A DNA stretch of 64,000 nucleotides. It comes from Saccharofermentans sp. GTDB taxonomy: Bacteria; Bacillota; Clostridia; Saccharofermentanales; Saccharofermentanaceae. Position numbers and translations under genes: made by a program. The stretch lies in the NCBI GenBank assembly GCA_016292215.1, contig JAEFBB010000002.1, forward strand, positions 53,327-117,326, read 5' to 3'. The notes beneath the pieces were generated by a model. It was not told where the DNA came from, did no database searches, and saw only the letters and a list, made by a program, of their open reading frames with translations. The stretch's first letter is position 1. Each line of letters opens with the position of its first letter. Below are positions 44,981-54,129 of this stretch, in pieces.

Positions 44981-45973
44981 CTATTTTATCTTGTACTCCG
45001 CACACGCGTAATTATTCACATCGCCGTCCTGACCGCCGATGAGGATGCGGTAATCGCCTTTGGGGAGCTTGTTGCCGTACAGCCAGAGGCCGAATTCCCT
45101 AGTGTCTTTCTCGCCCGGCTCAATGACTTCGCCATAACCGGGTATTGTGTAATAACTGTCACTAATGTCCGGATCGTGATAGACATAATAATGCTTTCCG
45201 TCCAGCGTCACATCGATATATGTGAAAATACTCTGATCACAGTAGTGCCATGCCTTGCCGCTGTTGTTAGTGATCTCAACAGTCACTACGGGATACCCAT
45301 GCTCACGGCGCACATCTGTAACCTTTGCTTCAATGCCTTCTACGATCTTGTCATCAGATACGAAAGAATCGCGCAGCAATTCAGGATGCCATTTTGAATA
45401 TGCCATTGCCAAAGGTCTGAAGGCTCTGATATCAGCGATGCTATTCATTTCTCCTTCCCTGACATCATCCTCGTCCACCATATCCATAAACGGAGTAAAA
45501 TCAGCATCGCATTTATATACTCCGCCCGAAGAAGTAAAGAGATAACCGTTTGACCAAACGACAGTCTCACCGAGTTCGTCATTCTCCCCCAAAAGACGCG
45601 GTTCTAACTGAAGCGAATATACCGGATAGGTTATTTTTTCAGGAGTCCAGTCAGATGCCTTCGCGCCTCTCAAAGAACAGAAATCGCGGACCAGCTTATC
45701 TGTCTTCCTGCCGCTTTCAATGGTAGATGAATAGTTGTAATAGACAGATAACTTTTTGCCGTCGTAGACGCACAGATATGTTATGGAATAATGCGCCTCC
45801 TTTATCTCAGTAAGTCTCTTAAGTTCAGGTATTCTCTGAAGCGCGACATTACGGTATATGAGCCATCCTCCGATACCAAGCGCAACGACGACGAACGCTG
45901 CAAAAACGCATGCGAATAACAGTTTTTTCTTCTGCCTGGAAATCTCTTTTTCTTCATTCATTTCTGGACACAT
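44981..45973 (-). CDS. Unknown single-pass membrane protein with Ig-like C-terminal domain
   Basis: The product (331 residues from the chosen start) has a short charged cytosolic N-terminus, one membrane helix (KLLFACVFAAFVVVALGIGG) and an extracytoplasmic part. The last ~110 residues (YPVVTVEITNNSGKAW, PGEKDTREFGLWLYGNKLPKGDYRI) look like a bacterial Ig-like beta-sandwich. The frame opens at 46021, but GGGGAGAG lies upstream of the ATG at 45973 (MCPEMNEEK), which I prefer. Function is unknown. It lies between the zinc-ribbon gene and nnrE, with spacers on both sides. Confidence 0.7.
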   Translation of the reverse strand: MCPEMNEEKEISRQKKKLLFACVFAAFVVVALGIGGWLIYRNVALQRIPELKRLTEIKEAHYSITYLCVYDGKKLSVYYNYSSTIESGRKTDKLVRDFCSLRGAKASDWTPEKITYPVYSLQLEPRLLGENDELGETVVWSNGYLFTSSGGVYKCDADFTPFMDMVDEDDVREGEMNSIADIRAFRPLAMAYSKWHPELLRDSFVSDDKIVEGIEAKVTDVRREHGYPVVTVEITNNSGKAWHYCDQSIFTYIDVTLDGKHYYVYHDPDISDSYYTIPGYGEVIEPGEKDTREFGLWLYGNKLPKGDYRILIGGQDGDVNNYACAEYKIK

Positions 45974-46099
45974 ATTCTTCTCTCCCCAATTGCGAAAATG
46001 CTTATCCGGAAACGCCACCAACGACGGCTACTGCCGCTTCGTTGTTATGAGATTAACATGATGAAAACAAATGAAACAGAGGACAAACTCTGACAGTTT

Positions 46100-46720
46100 T
46101 TAATCTAAATCTTTAGTCTCTCCGATTATCTTAATTCCGATATCGCAGTTCACTTTATTTTTCATGGCAGTTTTCGCGCAGCCTAAGAAATGCCCGTACT
46201 TATATGTACCGATCGACACTGTAAGATCAGATACAACATAAAGATCGCCAAGTCCCGTGTCGCCGTTAAGACCGCTGTTGATATCTGCGCTGACTACATA
46301 TGCACCCGAAGAATTGATCTTCTCGATAGCACTTTTCGCAGGCTCTTTTACTTCGCCCTTAAAGCCCGTTCCGAAAATGCAGTCCAGGATGGTCTTATAT
46401 CTGCCGTAATCGCCGTCAGAGACCGTCGGTATGCCCTTCTCAACACACTTATCGTAAAAGTATCTTCCGTCCTCCGAGAACGCATCTTCAAAAAGGAGAA
46501 CCATCTCACAATCGATGCCGTGATCTTTAAGAAGCGATGCGACGACAAAGCCGTCACCGGCGTTATTACCTTTACCACAGATGATGCCTACAGGACCATT
46601 CCAGTCCACCTGATCGAATATGGCTTTGCCTGCCCTTGCCATCAGTTCTTTTGAAGGACAGATATTCTCAATAGTCCATCTGTCGCTCGCGCGCATTACT
46701 TCAGTTGATACACAGATCAT
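46100..46720 (-). CDS. nnrE: NAD(P)H-hydrate epimerase (YjeF N-terminal domain only)
   Basis: The epimerase interconverts R- and S-forms of damaged NAD(P)HX so that the S-specific dehydratase can repair it. The 206-residue protein carries the YjeF_N signature (SKELMARAGKAIFDQ, GKGNNAGDGFVVASLL, DCIFGTGFKGEV, SADINSGLNGDTG). The dehydratase half (NnrD), often fused, is absent. Its ATG directly follows the stop codon of the GH9 cellulase, so the two are translated from one message, an odd pairing. Confidence 0.9.
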   Translation of the reverse strand: MICVSTEVMRASDRWTIENICPSKELMARAGKAIFDQVDWNGPVGIICGKGNNAGDGFVVASLLKDHGIDCEMVLLFEDAFSEDGRYFYDKCVEKGIPTVSDGDYGRYKTILDCIFGTGFKGEVKEPAKSAIEKINSSGAYVVSADINSGLNGDTGLGDLYVVSDLTVSIGTYKYGHFLGCAKTAMKNKVNCDIGIKIIGETKDLD

Positions 46721-49240
46721 TTAAGTCGTAACCTCAATATTGTTTACGCTCTGATGCGACCAGTCGTTTGCAAGATCCATATTCTGCCAGTCAGACCTGT
46801 GACAGCTGAAACTGATAGTAAGTGTATCACCTTTTGCAAGAGAACCGCTGCTAACGGTAATCGTAAGACACGTATCCCTGTCAGTGCCGGAGCAAGAAGC
46901 AAATGTACCGCTCGTCTTATCAGTCAGCGCAGTGTATTGGCCCGAAGCCGAATTGACCGCGGCGTGATAGCAGTCAAAGACCATGCTGCCGCCGTCTTTT
47001 GTGAAGTAGTAGTTGATCTTAAGATCAGACAGATCGACCGTAGAACTTCCGTTGTTCGTTATCTCAAGCGTTCCCGCGATAGCGTTAGCGGTATTCGAAT
47101 TATCGTTGTAGGTCATCTTGATGCTTAAGTCGCCTGAAGATGCCTGTCCGCCGCCCGCTGAAGACTGCGTCTGGGAAGTGTTCTGGGAAGGTGTTGCGCC
47201 GCCTGCAGATTCGCCCGAACCGGTGCCTTCTTCATCAAGCAATACACCGAATACCAGTTCGTTATTCTCGAGAAGCACCGCACCCATATTGTATGAGAAG
47301 TCATTAGAGTCATCCCATGCGCCATTAGGGCTTGTCATCCTGATCTGGATCTCAGACTTGTACTGTGACTGACCCGCAGGTCTTAGCGCGCCGTCATCGA
47401 AAAGAACGGACAGATAGTAGATGTGGTTTTCCTCATTCCACACCTTGAGGCCGTCTACTCTTCCCGACTGCATGTAGTTGGTCGAGATCGAGACTCCCGA
47501 AGCGTCTCCGCCTGCCTGATAGATCTCTGAAAGATCTACGAAATATCTGAATTCGAGATTCGTAGCAGCTCTTGCAGGCCATGCGGTCTTGTTATAGATA
47601 AAAGCTTTGATCTCTGCGAAATCCGAGCCCTGGACGTTGAGCGAACATTCTGCGGAGTATTCATCATTTGGTACTTCTTCGACAGCACCGAAATCTATTA
47701 GTGTCTTGCCGTGATACTCGGAATACATCGCAGCGAGAAGGCCTGTAAAACCTGCGTTGTAATCGCAAGCGACCTCGTTCTTGGTGTAGTCGCTGACAGA
47801 GTCTGAATAACCGTCGGAAGCGTCAGGACCGCCTACCAGAGCGCCATATAGCGTATGCCTTGCGGTGCCCGGTTCGTTCATGTTGTCGCAATAAGAAGCC
47901 TGGCTTGTTCTGTGGTGCGGATGCTCGGGAGGATTCTCACCGAAGCCTACGACATAAGACCTGCCTGAAGAGCCCAAAGCGTAATTAGCCTGAGATACCG
48001 CAAAGTCCCAATATGTCGACACCTTATCTGAAGGACAGCCTTCCCATCTGCTGTACACCGTTGCTACAAAAGCGGTGGTCGTCGCATATCTTAAAGAGCC
48101 CCATTGGTCAAGCCACGCAAGACCCTTGGGAGTATATGTGATCCTCTGGCCGTCTGATGTGCCGCAGCTCCAAAAATCAAGGTGCTTCTGCACAGCGTCC
48201 ATATAGGTCTTCTCGCCTGTCAGTTTGGCGAGCATTACAGCTGCGCCGATGTGCACGTCATCCCAGCAAAGAGACCAGTTGTAATCCTGGCCGGCCTTAG
48301 GATAGTATTCCTTCGCTTTATCCAGATACTTGCTGTCGTCAGTTGCTAAATAAAGCCAGCACCCTGCCCAGGAAAGCTCGTCGTAAAAGCCGCTCCAGGA
48401 ATTATAAAAGCCATTCGCTGCAGTATAGCCGCTATCACTTTTCGTGGAATCCGCAAAAGCATAAAGGCTCTTGGCATGCTCTAAGCAAAGCTTTGAATAA
48501 TCGGGATCAGAATCCTTAAAAACGATAGATGCTATCGCAAGCTCAGCAGCTGCTTCTCCGACAACGCAGGAACCCGGATTATCTTTTGTTACCTTGTAAG
48601 AAGGCCTGTTCATGGACATGACTTCAGCAGGTCCCCACCACGAGTGATCCGCATTGCCGTCACCTACCTGATAGTAGAATACTTCATCTTCAGGATGACA
48701 CTTTATGAGATAGTCGCTGACCCACTTGATATCGCCCAGGATATATTCGAGCTGGCCGCTCTGCTCGTACGCCTCACGGTCTTCGTAGACAGACCATCCG
48801 AGCATAGCCGCTGAGTATGCCATCGGGAGATTAAACTTTACGTGATCGCCTGCATCGTACCAGCCGCCGGTAAGATCTAAGTTGTTGTCAGAGCCGTCAT
48901 TAAGCCCTGAATCTCCGCGCCAGTTGCATCTTGTCTGCTCGGGAAGATCTCCGCTTCGCTGTAGCTCAAAAAAGAGTATGGACTTCTGCAGAGCCTCGCC
49001 GTAGTTATAATCACCTGTGCCTTCAATGCCTTCATAACCTTTTCCGAACTCGGTAAGATCAGAAGTTATTACAGTCCCTGAAGGCTTGCTTTCCGAGGCG
49101 TCCGGCTCAGACTCGGTCATGGTCTCGGTGCCGCCTCCGCAGGTCATGTCCTCAGGGCCCGGTTCCTTGGCCTTATTACATGCAGTCAACAACAATGAAC
49201 CGATAAGAAATAAGACAACCGGTTTCTCAAATCTTTTCAT
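46721..49240 (-). CDS. Lipid-anchored GH9 cellulase with two CBM3 modules
   Basis: The 839-residue protein has a lipoprotein signal with lipobox LLTAC (Cys21) and an acidic Thr/Ser linker. A GH9 catalytic module lies at about 75-505 ([15 protein letters not shown] with the catalytic aspartates 129/132, [12 protein letters not shown], and the acid Glu489 in [11 protein letters not shown]). A CBM3c-like module follows at about 520-665, then a Ser/Gly/Thr linker and a second CBM3 at 704-835. GH9-CBM3c is the processive endoglucanase plan. Lipid anchoring keeps the enzyme on the cell surface; no dockerin is present. CGGAGG precedes the ATG. The two-component genes lie upstream beyond a terminator. 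Confidence 0.93.
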   Translation of the reverse strand: MKRFEKPVVLFLIGSLLLTACNKAKEPGPEDMTCGGGTETMTESEPDASESKPSGTVITSDLTEFGKGYEGIEGTGDYNYGEALQKSILFFELQRSGDLPEQTRCNWRGDSGLNDGSDNNLDLTGGWYDAGDHVKFNLPMAYSAAMLGWSVYEDREAYEQSGQLEYILGDIKWVSDYLIKCHPEDEVFYYQVGDGNADHSWWGPAEVMSMNRPSYKVTKDNPGSCVVGEAAAELAIASIVFKDSDPDYSKLCLEHAKSLYAFADSTKSDSGYTAANGFYNSWSGFYDELSWAGCWLYLATDDSKYLDKAKEYYPKAGQDYNWSLCWDDVHIGAAVMLAKLTGEKTYMDAVQKHLDFWSCGTSDGQRITYTPKGLAWLDQWGSLRYATTTAFVATVYSRWEGCPSDKVSTYWDFAVSQANYALGSSGRSYVVGFGENPPEHPHHRTSQASYCDNMNEPGTARHTLYGALVGGPDASDGYSDSVSDYTKNEVACDYNAGFTGLLAAMYSEYHGKTLIDFGAVEEVPNDEYSAECSLNVQGSDFAEIKAFIYNKTAWPARAATNLEFRYFVDLSEIYQAGGDASGVSISTNYMQSGRVDGLKVWNEENHIYYLSVLFDDGALRPAGQSQYKSEIQIRMTSPNGAWDDSNDFSYNMGAVLLENNELVFGVLLDEEGTGSGESAGGATPSQNTSQTQSSAGGGQASSGDLSIKMTYNDNSNTANAIAGTLEITNNGSSTVDLSDLKINYYFTKDGGSMVFDCYHAAVNSASGQYTALTDKTSGTFASCSGTDRDTCLTITVSSGSLAKGDTLTISFSCHRSDWQNMDLANDWSHQSVNNIEVTT

Positions 49241-49266
49241 AAATTCCTCCGAAAACTGATAGCAGT

Positions 49267-49272
49267 ATTATA
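49267..49272 (-). promoter_or_regulatory. Candidate -10 element of the GH9 gene
   Basis: TATAAT on the minus strand lies just downstream of the preceding terminator. The -35 region falls inside the terminator stem and matches poorly, which suggests dependence on an activator. Confidence 0.4.
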
Positions 49273-49283
49273 CGCCAAATGAA

Positions 49284-49312
49284 AAAGCCCGTTTGTTGAT
49301 AAAACGGGCTTT
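49284..49312 (-). terminator. Terminator of the two-component operon
   Basis: Arms AAAGCCCGTTT/AAACGGGCTTT with a short loop, followed by TTTTTCATTT on the minus strand. Confidence 0.88.
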
Positions 49313-49335
49313 ATGTCACAGAGATTGATGATAAA

Positions 49336-50013
49336 TTACTGCTTTCCGCTCTTCCAGACGTATCCTGTCTTGATCACGGTCTCGATATGATAGCCTGCGT
49401 TCCCGAGGGCTTTTCTGAGCTTCTTTATATGTGAGTCCACAGTCCTGTCATATCCTTCAAAATCAGAGCACCAGGCTATATCGAGGATCCGGTCACGTGT
49501 CAGGACAATATCCTTGTGGTCGATAAACATGAGCAGCAGGTCATATTCTTTTGGTGCCAGATTAACAGTCTTGCCGTCCACACTAACCATATGCCTTGCT
49601 GGGTCTATCGTTATCTCATCTATGACAAAACAGCCGTTCTTGGCAAGAAGTCCATGGTATCTGCTGATCAGGGCATTAACTTTCATCAGAAGCACCTTGG
49701 TGGAAAAAGGTTTGGTAACATACTCATCTGCACCGATCTCATAGCCTGAGATGATATCGCATTCATCGCCCAAGGCAGTAAGGAATATGATCGGTACGTC
49801 ATACTTGGACCGTATGTGGCGGCACACTTCCTTACCGTCCTTGCCGGGCATCATGATATCAAGGATGACTACGTCATACTTCTGCCTGTCCGCTAAGGAA
49901 CAGGCATCATTTCCGTTATCTGCCGCATCTATCTCAAATCCGTTTTTACGGAAAAAGACTTCAACGACTTCTCTTAATGTCACTTCATCTTCTGCAAGCA
50001 AAATCCGATACAT
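49336..50013 (-). CDS. Response regulator, OmpR/PhoB family
   Basis: The 225-residue regulator has a receiver domain with phosphoacceptor Asp52 (VVILDIMMPGKDG), the acidic pair in LLAEDE, the switch Thr (FLTALGDE) and Lys (YVTKPFS). Its C-terminal winged helix (LAPKEYDLLLMFIDH, DRTVDSHIKKLRKALG) is typical of DNA binding. It follows two sensor kinase genes with a 23-bp gap. The GH9 gene is next downstream after a terminator and could be a target; this is inference. Confidence 0.94.
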   Translation of the reverse strand: MYRILLAEDEVTLREVVEVFFRKNGFEIDAADNGNDACSLADRQKYDVVILDIMMPGKDGKEVCRHIRSKYDVPIIFLTALGDECDIISGYEIGADEYVTKPFSTKVLLMKVNALISRYHGLLAKNGCFVIDEITIDPARHMVSVDGKTVNLAPKEYDLLLMFIDHKDIVLTRDRILDIAWCSDFEGYDRTVDSHIKKLRKALGNAGYHIETVIKTGYVWKSGKQ

Positions 50014-50036
50014 TCTTTACTTCCCTTTTGGTCCTG

Positions 50037-51326
50037 TCAGGCCGTTTCATGAGCGGGCATCGAGAACTTAAACTCCGTTCCGTTATCATCGCTCGTACAG
50101 CCGTAATCTGCCTTGTGTGCATCTAAGATACTCTTTACGACCGAAAGCCCGACTCCGCTGCTGCTCATCCTGTCAGTCCTTGCCTTATCTGTCGTATAGA
50201 AGATATCCCAGATCTTGTCTTGCTCCTTTTTTTCTATCTTAGCACCATCATTGATGATGCCAAACTCTATTTTACGGCCGTTCCTGTCAAGCCGGATCCT
50301 GATTATATGATCGCAATATTTTATTGCATTCGACATGAAGTTGCTTATAACCATATTCATCATGTCAGGATCGGCAAATACAGTATAAGGCTTCTCGTCA
50401 CGGGTAAAGGCGACGGTGATATTCCTTTCACGGATCAATTCGCTGTTCCTGCCGATTATATCCTCCGTCAGCATCTTCAGGTCAACGGCTTTCCGATTAA
50501 GCATACCACTGCCTTCTTTGATCTTAGATACATCGAGGAGCTTGCCCACCATGTCCGACATGTGATCGACTTCGTTTATGACCCTTTTCGAATAATCCTT
50601 ACGGCGGTCTTCATCAAAATAATCCCAGTTCTCAACGGTTGCTTTTGTAACAGCAAGAGGGGTCTTCAGCTCATGCGCGATGCCTCTTGTAAGCTTCTGG
50701 TTCCTGATCTCATAGTTCATCTGGTTTTTGTAGAGCATGACGAACGATACCACGATCAAAGTCTCAAGGATGATAAATCCCAAAAGCATGAATATATAAG
50801 TCAATGCATTGGTCTTAAGCACGCTTGCAAAGGGTTTTCCAGCGATGCAGTAAGAAACGTGCAGATCACCTTCTCCAGCCGTACAGATCAGCACCGAGGT
50901 TGAAGTAAATATGCCTTTTTTTACTTCGGCACCGAAATATTCTTTATAAGTCTTTTCCCCTTCAATGCCTGCCTTGCGCGCCAGATTATTAAGCTTTTCA
51001 ATTTCAGCATCGCCTTTGTGTATTCCCTGCTCAAAAGAATCCAGGATAACCTCTCCGCTGTTAACATCCGTTATCGAAGAATAAAAACCCGTGCAATCCG
51101 CATATTCATATGTGAGATAGCGATCCCATGATCTGATTACCTGGTGTTCCAACTGTCCGTCAGTGTTATCCGCATGATAATCGATGTTTGCTGTAATAAA
51201 TGGCCGATTGAACCGCAAATTATAATCAGCAATTTTATTCTTTGAATAAACAAAAAAAGTAATCGAGAACGCCAGCAACACCAGAATGGAGAATATTGTT
51301 CCGTATCTTATATATTGTTTCTTCAT
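50037..51326 (-). CDS. Sensor histidine kinase
   Basis: The 429-residue kinase has an N-terminal membrane helix (about 8-28), an extracytoplasmic sensor region (about 30-170), a second helix (about 175-198) and then HisKA with phosphoacceptor His218 (GIAHELKTPLAVTKA). The ATPase domain has an N box (ISNFMSNAIKY), a short G1 (NDGAKI) and G2 (SGVGLSVVKSIL). It is probably the active partner of the adjacent response regulator. Its start overlaps the stop of the paralogous kinase-like gene by 4 bp (ATGA). The signal is unknown. Confidence 0.92.
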   Translation of the reverse strand: MKKQYIRYGTIFSILVLLAFSITFFVYSKNKIADYNLRFNRPFITANIDYHADNTDGQLEHQVIRSWDRYLTYEYADCTGFYSSITDVNSGEVILDSFEQGIHKGDAEIEKLNNLARKAGIEGEKTYKEYFGAEVKKGIFTSTSVLICTAGEGDLHVSYCIAGKPFASVLKTNALTYIFMLLGFIILETLIVVSFVMLYKNQMNYEIRNQKLTRGIAHELKTPLAVTKATVENWDYFDEDRRKDYSKRVINEVDHMSDMVGKLLDVSKIKEGSGMLNRKAVDLKMLTEDIIGRNSELIRERNITVAFTRDEKPYTVFADPDMMNMVISNFMSNAIKYCDHIIRIRLDRNGRKIEFGIINDGAKIEKKEQDKIWDIFYTTDKARTDRMSSSGVGLSVVKSILDAHKADYGCTSDDNGTEFKFSMPAHETA

Positions 51327-52978
51327 TTTTCTTCCTCATATGCATCCATCGAGAACCAGAAATTCGTTCCTTTATAGCCGCTGTAACATGCGTATTTTGC
51401 TTTATGAGCATCAAGTATGCTCTTTACGACTGAAAGTCCCACGCCGCTGTTTCCTTCAGTTTCTTTTCTGCCTTTCCTGGTGTTGTAAAGAACATCCCAG
51501 ACTTTTTCCAGATCGGGTTTATCAATCTTAGCGCCGTCATTTGTGATGCTGAATTCTACTCTTTTTGCCGTCTTGCTCAGCCTGATCTTTATGGTGTGCT
51601 CGCAATACTTAATGGCGTTTGTCATGAAGTTATTTATAACGATGTACATCATCTCGAGATCTGCATATACAGGATATTCTTCCGCTTTGTCATCGCATTC
51701 GATCGTCAAATCAATATCCTTTTTCCTTATTGATTCCAAGTTTCTTTTCTTAATGTTTTTGGTAAGAAGCAGAAGATCGACATCTTCCCTGTTAAGCTTA
51801 ACGCTGCCTTCTTGAACTTTAGACAATTCAAGGAGTCTCGTGACCAGAGATGACATATGATCAACTTCAGATATAATCTTTTCTGAATACTCGGGGCGCT
51901 TGTCTTCATCTACGTTTTCCCAGTTATTAAGGTATTCCCTGGTTACAGCCAAAGGACCCTGAAGATCATATGCGATGCCTTTCGTAAGCTTTTCGCTCCT
52001 TAATTCAAACCTCTTCTGATTAAGGTAGAGTTTTCTTACAGCAAAGATTATGACTGCTTCTACCAAAACGAGTGCCAGGAATGACAGAATATAGATAATT
52101 AAGTGGTCCCTGATGACGAGCTGAAGCGGATTTATTACAAAACAATAAGTAACTATGTAATGACCTTTATCGAAAACATAGATTTCAGTACAAGTCGTAG
52201 TGAAAATGCCTTCCTTGACATCAACACCTGCAGGTGCATCTCCATTTAAGTGCTTGTCAACATACGCATCACTTATCTTATGAGCTTTTCTGTTTATCCC
52301 GGAATCTCCGCCAAAGCTATGGTATTCTATCTCATCAATCCTGACGATCCATTCTTCATAAGGAACGTTTTCAACTTTATTAACGACACCGGGCGTTGCG
52401 ATATTAAACGACTTAACCTCAGTATCATACGTATAAGACAGCAGGCCTCCGTATATGAATCTGTCATCGCATCTTGCTCCCTTTATCGAGACTTCATTAT
52501 TGACCGGGTTTCTGAGATCTGAAACTTCGTCCGGTGTAAGCGACAGCGGTTCTTCAAAAAATATATAACGTGAATCACCGGGAACCAGCTGAGTTGATTT
52601 TTCTTCATATCTTTCCGGAGAATCCTCTATAACCTCGATCTCTATCTCGCCATAATAACGGACTATAAAAAAGTCCTGAGATTCGAACAACACAGTGTCC
52701 TTATTGGTATCAACAATGGAAGAGTAAAAACCGACATCGTTATTCATGTAAGACAGGTATTCCCATGTTAATACCGTATTGCCTACAATAGGTTTCAGTT
52801 CTTTAAAACTTGAATTATCCGGATTCCCCATATATGTATAGGGCAAAAGCGAAATGTTACGCAATCCGTCATTTAATTCATCGATCTTTTTCTTGGAATA
52901 AAACGAGATTGCTGCCAGAAAAATAAGCAGCGCTGCAAGACAATAAATTATTCCGAAGCTTAAATAATTCTTTTTCAT
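51323..52978 (-). CDS. Histidine-kinase-like protein lacking the phosphoacceptor His
   Basis: The 551-residue protein is a paralog of the next gene (MKKNYLSFGIIY versus MKKQYIRYGTIF) with a larger extracytoplasmic sensor domain of about 260 residues. At the HisKA phosphorylation site it reads GIAYDLQGPLAVTRE, so the His is Tyr337 (codon TAT at 51968-51970) and the following ELKTP is DLQGP. The N box (INNFMTNAIKY) and G2 box (SGVGLSVVKSIL) remain. It could bind ATP, heterodimerise with the active kinase and act as a co-sensor, or phosphorylate its partner. It is first in the three-gene operon. Confidence 0.88.
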   Translation of the reverse strand: MKKNYLSFGIIYCLAALLIFLAAISFYSKKKIDELNDGLRNISLLPYTYMGNPDNSSFKELKPIVGNTVLTWEYLSYMNNDVGFYSSIVDTNKDTVLFESQDFFIVRYYGEIEIEVIEDSPERYEEKSTQLVPGDSRYIFFEEPLSLTPDEVSDLRNPVNNEVSIKGARCDDRFIYGGLLSYTYDTEVKSFNIATPGVVNKVENVPYEEWIVRIDEIEYHSFGGDSGINRKAHKISDAYVDKHLNGDAPAGVDVKEGIFTTTCTEIYVFDKGHYIVTYCFVINPLQLVIRDHLIIYILSFLALVLVEAVIIFAVRKLYLNQKRFELRSEKLTKGIAYDLQGPLAVTREYLNNWENVDEDKRPEYSEKIISEVDHMSSLVTRLLELSKVQEGSVKLNREDVDLLLLTKNIKKRNLESIRKKDIDLTIECDDKAEEYPVYADLEMMYIVINNFMTNAIKYCEHTIKIRLSKTAKRVEFSITNDGAKIDKPDLEKVWDVLYNTRKGRKETEGNSGVGLSVVKSILDAHKAKYACYSGYKGTNFWFSMDAYEEEK

Positions 52979-53020
52979 CTTTTTTCTTCCTTTCTACGAC
53001 TTCCGTCTTTGTTCATCGTG

Positions 53021-53026
53021 AGTATA
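53021..53026 (-). promoter_or_regulatory. Candidate -10 of the two-component operon
   Basis: TATACT on the minus strand about 45 bp before the first kinase gene. The -35 is weak. Confidence 0.35.
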
Positions 53027-53059
53027 GGAAAAAGATGTGACCTCTTTATGACCATCAGA

Positions 53060-54115
53060 TCAGTGAAGGATACCGGATAATCTCTCATCTGTTGAAAGAA
53101 GAGCTTTTGCCAGTTCTCTGTATTTTTCTTCATGTAGATATGTGTGACGGTGGGGCTTGATCGAAGGAGCCATGTCTATAGCATTGCTGAAATCCGAAGC
53201 CTTGAGCTCAAGAGTCGCGCAGTAATCCCAGAAGCCCGTCTTTGTAAATATCTCATCTACTCTCTTCCATCTGTGGTCCAATATCTTGCACATGATGTAT
53301 GTCGCGATACCTACCTGTACGCCGTGAAGCTGGGGGCGCTCCAAAAGCTGGTCCAAAGCGTGTGAGATAAGGTGCTCGGAGCCGCTCGTCGGCGCGCTCG
53401 ATCCTGCGATCTCATTGGCTACGCCGCTCATTGCAAGTGAATCAAGGAGTTCTTTGAGGAAGAGGTCTTCGCTGACAGATTCAAAAGGCGTTCTGACGAA
53501 TGAATTGACGGCCTTCTTGGCTACCATAAAAGCGAAATCATTTACTTCGTCATAGCCCATATCCTCTTCGTGCTGCCAGTCGTATGTGGACTGGATCTTC
53601 GCGACCATATCGCCGATGCCCGAATAAAGGAATCTTACAGGCGCGCTCTTGATGACATCGGTATCAACGAGGATGCCTGATGCCATCTTGGCAGGCAGTG
53701 ACTTTCTGTGTCCGTCAACGATAAGAGACGCGGAAGAACTTGAGAAACCGTCTGAAGAAGAACTCGTCGGAACGCTGATAAAAGGGATCCTCAGGATGTA
53801 TCCGATATACTTCGCGGCATCGATTACCTTGCCGCCGCCCATGCCGATAATGGCCTGCATTTTGTTGGGCAGCTCAAATGCCAGATTCGTAATATCAACG
53901 AAATCAACGGTATCCATTTCCTGATGGTGCAACACCTTGACGCCGGCTTTCTCGAAGGACTCGAAAACAGTACTGCCAAACATGTCGGTAAGACCGTTAC
54001 CAAAAAGGATCGTTACCTGCTCAATGCCTGCGTCTTTCAGGTATTCGCCGATGTTAGCCGTAACGCCGCGCTCGATCTTAAGGATTACCGGAATCGATAT
54101 TTCGTCTTTAGGCAT
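53060..54115 (-). CDS. sn-glycerol-1-phosphate dehydrogenase family protein (AraM/EgsA-like)
   Basis: The 351-residue iron/zinc-alcohol-dehydrogenase-fold protein has the NAD-binding GMGGGKVIDAAKYI, VPTSSSSDGFSSSSASL, the metal-site region GSGSEHLISHALD (in TSGSEHLISHALDQL) and HRHTYLHEEKYRELA. The family reduces dihydroxyacetone phosphate to sn-glycerol-1-phosphate, the archaeal lipid stereoisomer; AraM does this in Bacillus. It starts 14 bp after a HAD phosphatase gene. Substrate is inferred from the family, and another short polyol is possible. Confidence 0.82.
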   Translation of the reverse strand: MPKDEISIPVILKIERGVTANIGEYLKDAGIEQVTILFGNGLTDMFGSTVFESFEKAGVKVLHHQEMDTVDFVDITNLAFELPNKMQAIIGMGGGKVIDAAKYIGYILRIPFISVPTSSSSDGFSSSSASLIVDGHRKSLPAKMASGILVDTDVIKSAPVRFLYSGIGDMVAKIQSTYDWQHEEDMGYDEVNDFAFMVAKKAVNSFVRTPFESVSEDLFLKELLDSLAMSGVANEIAGSSAPTSGSEHLISHALDQLLERPQLHGVQVGIATYIMCKILDHRWKRVDEIFTKTGFWDYCATLELKASDFSNAIDMAPSIKPHRHTYLHEEKYRELAKALLSTDERLSGILH

Positions 54116-54129
54116 AGTATTTATCTCCT

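Noticed and set aside
51323-52978. Pseudogene status for the His-less kinase
   Set aside because: The frame is full length, the ATPase boxes are intact and the gene is overlapped by its active paralog, so it is more likely a functional pseudokinase than a decayed gene.
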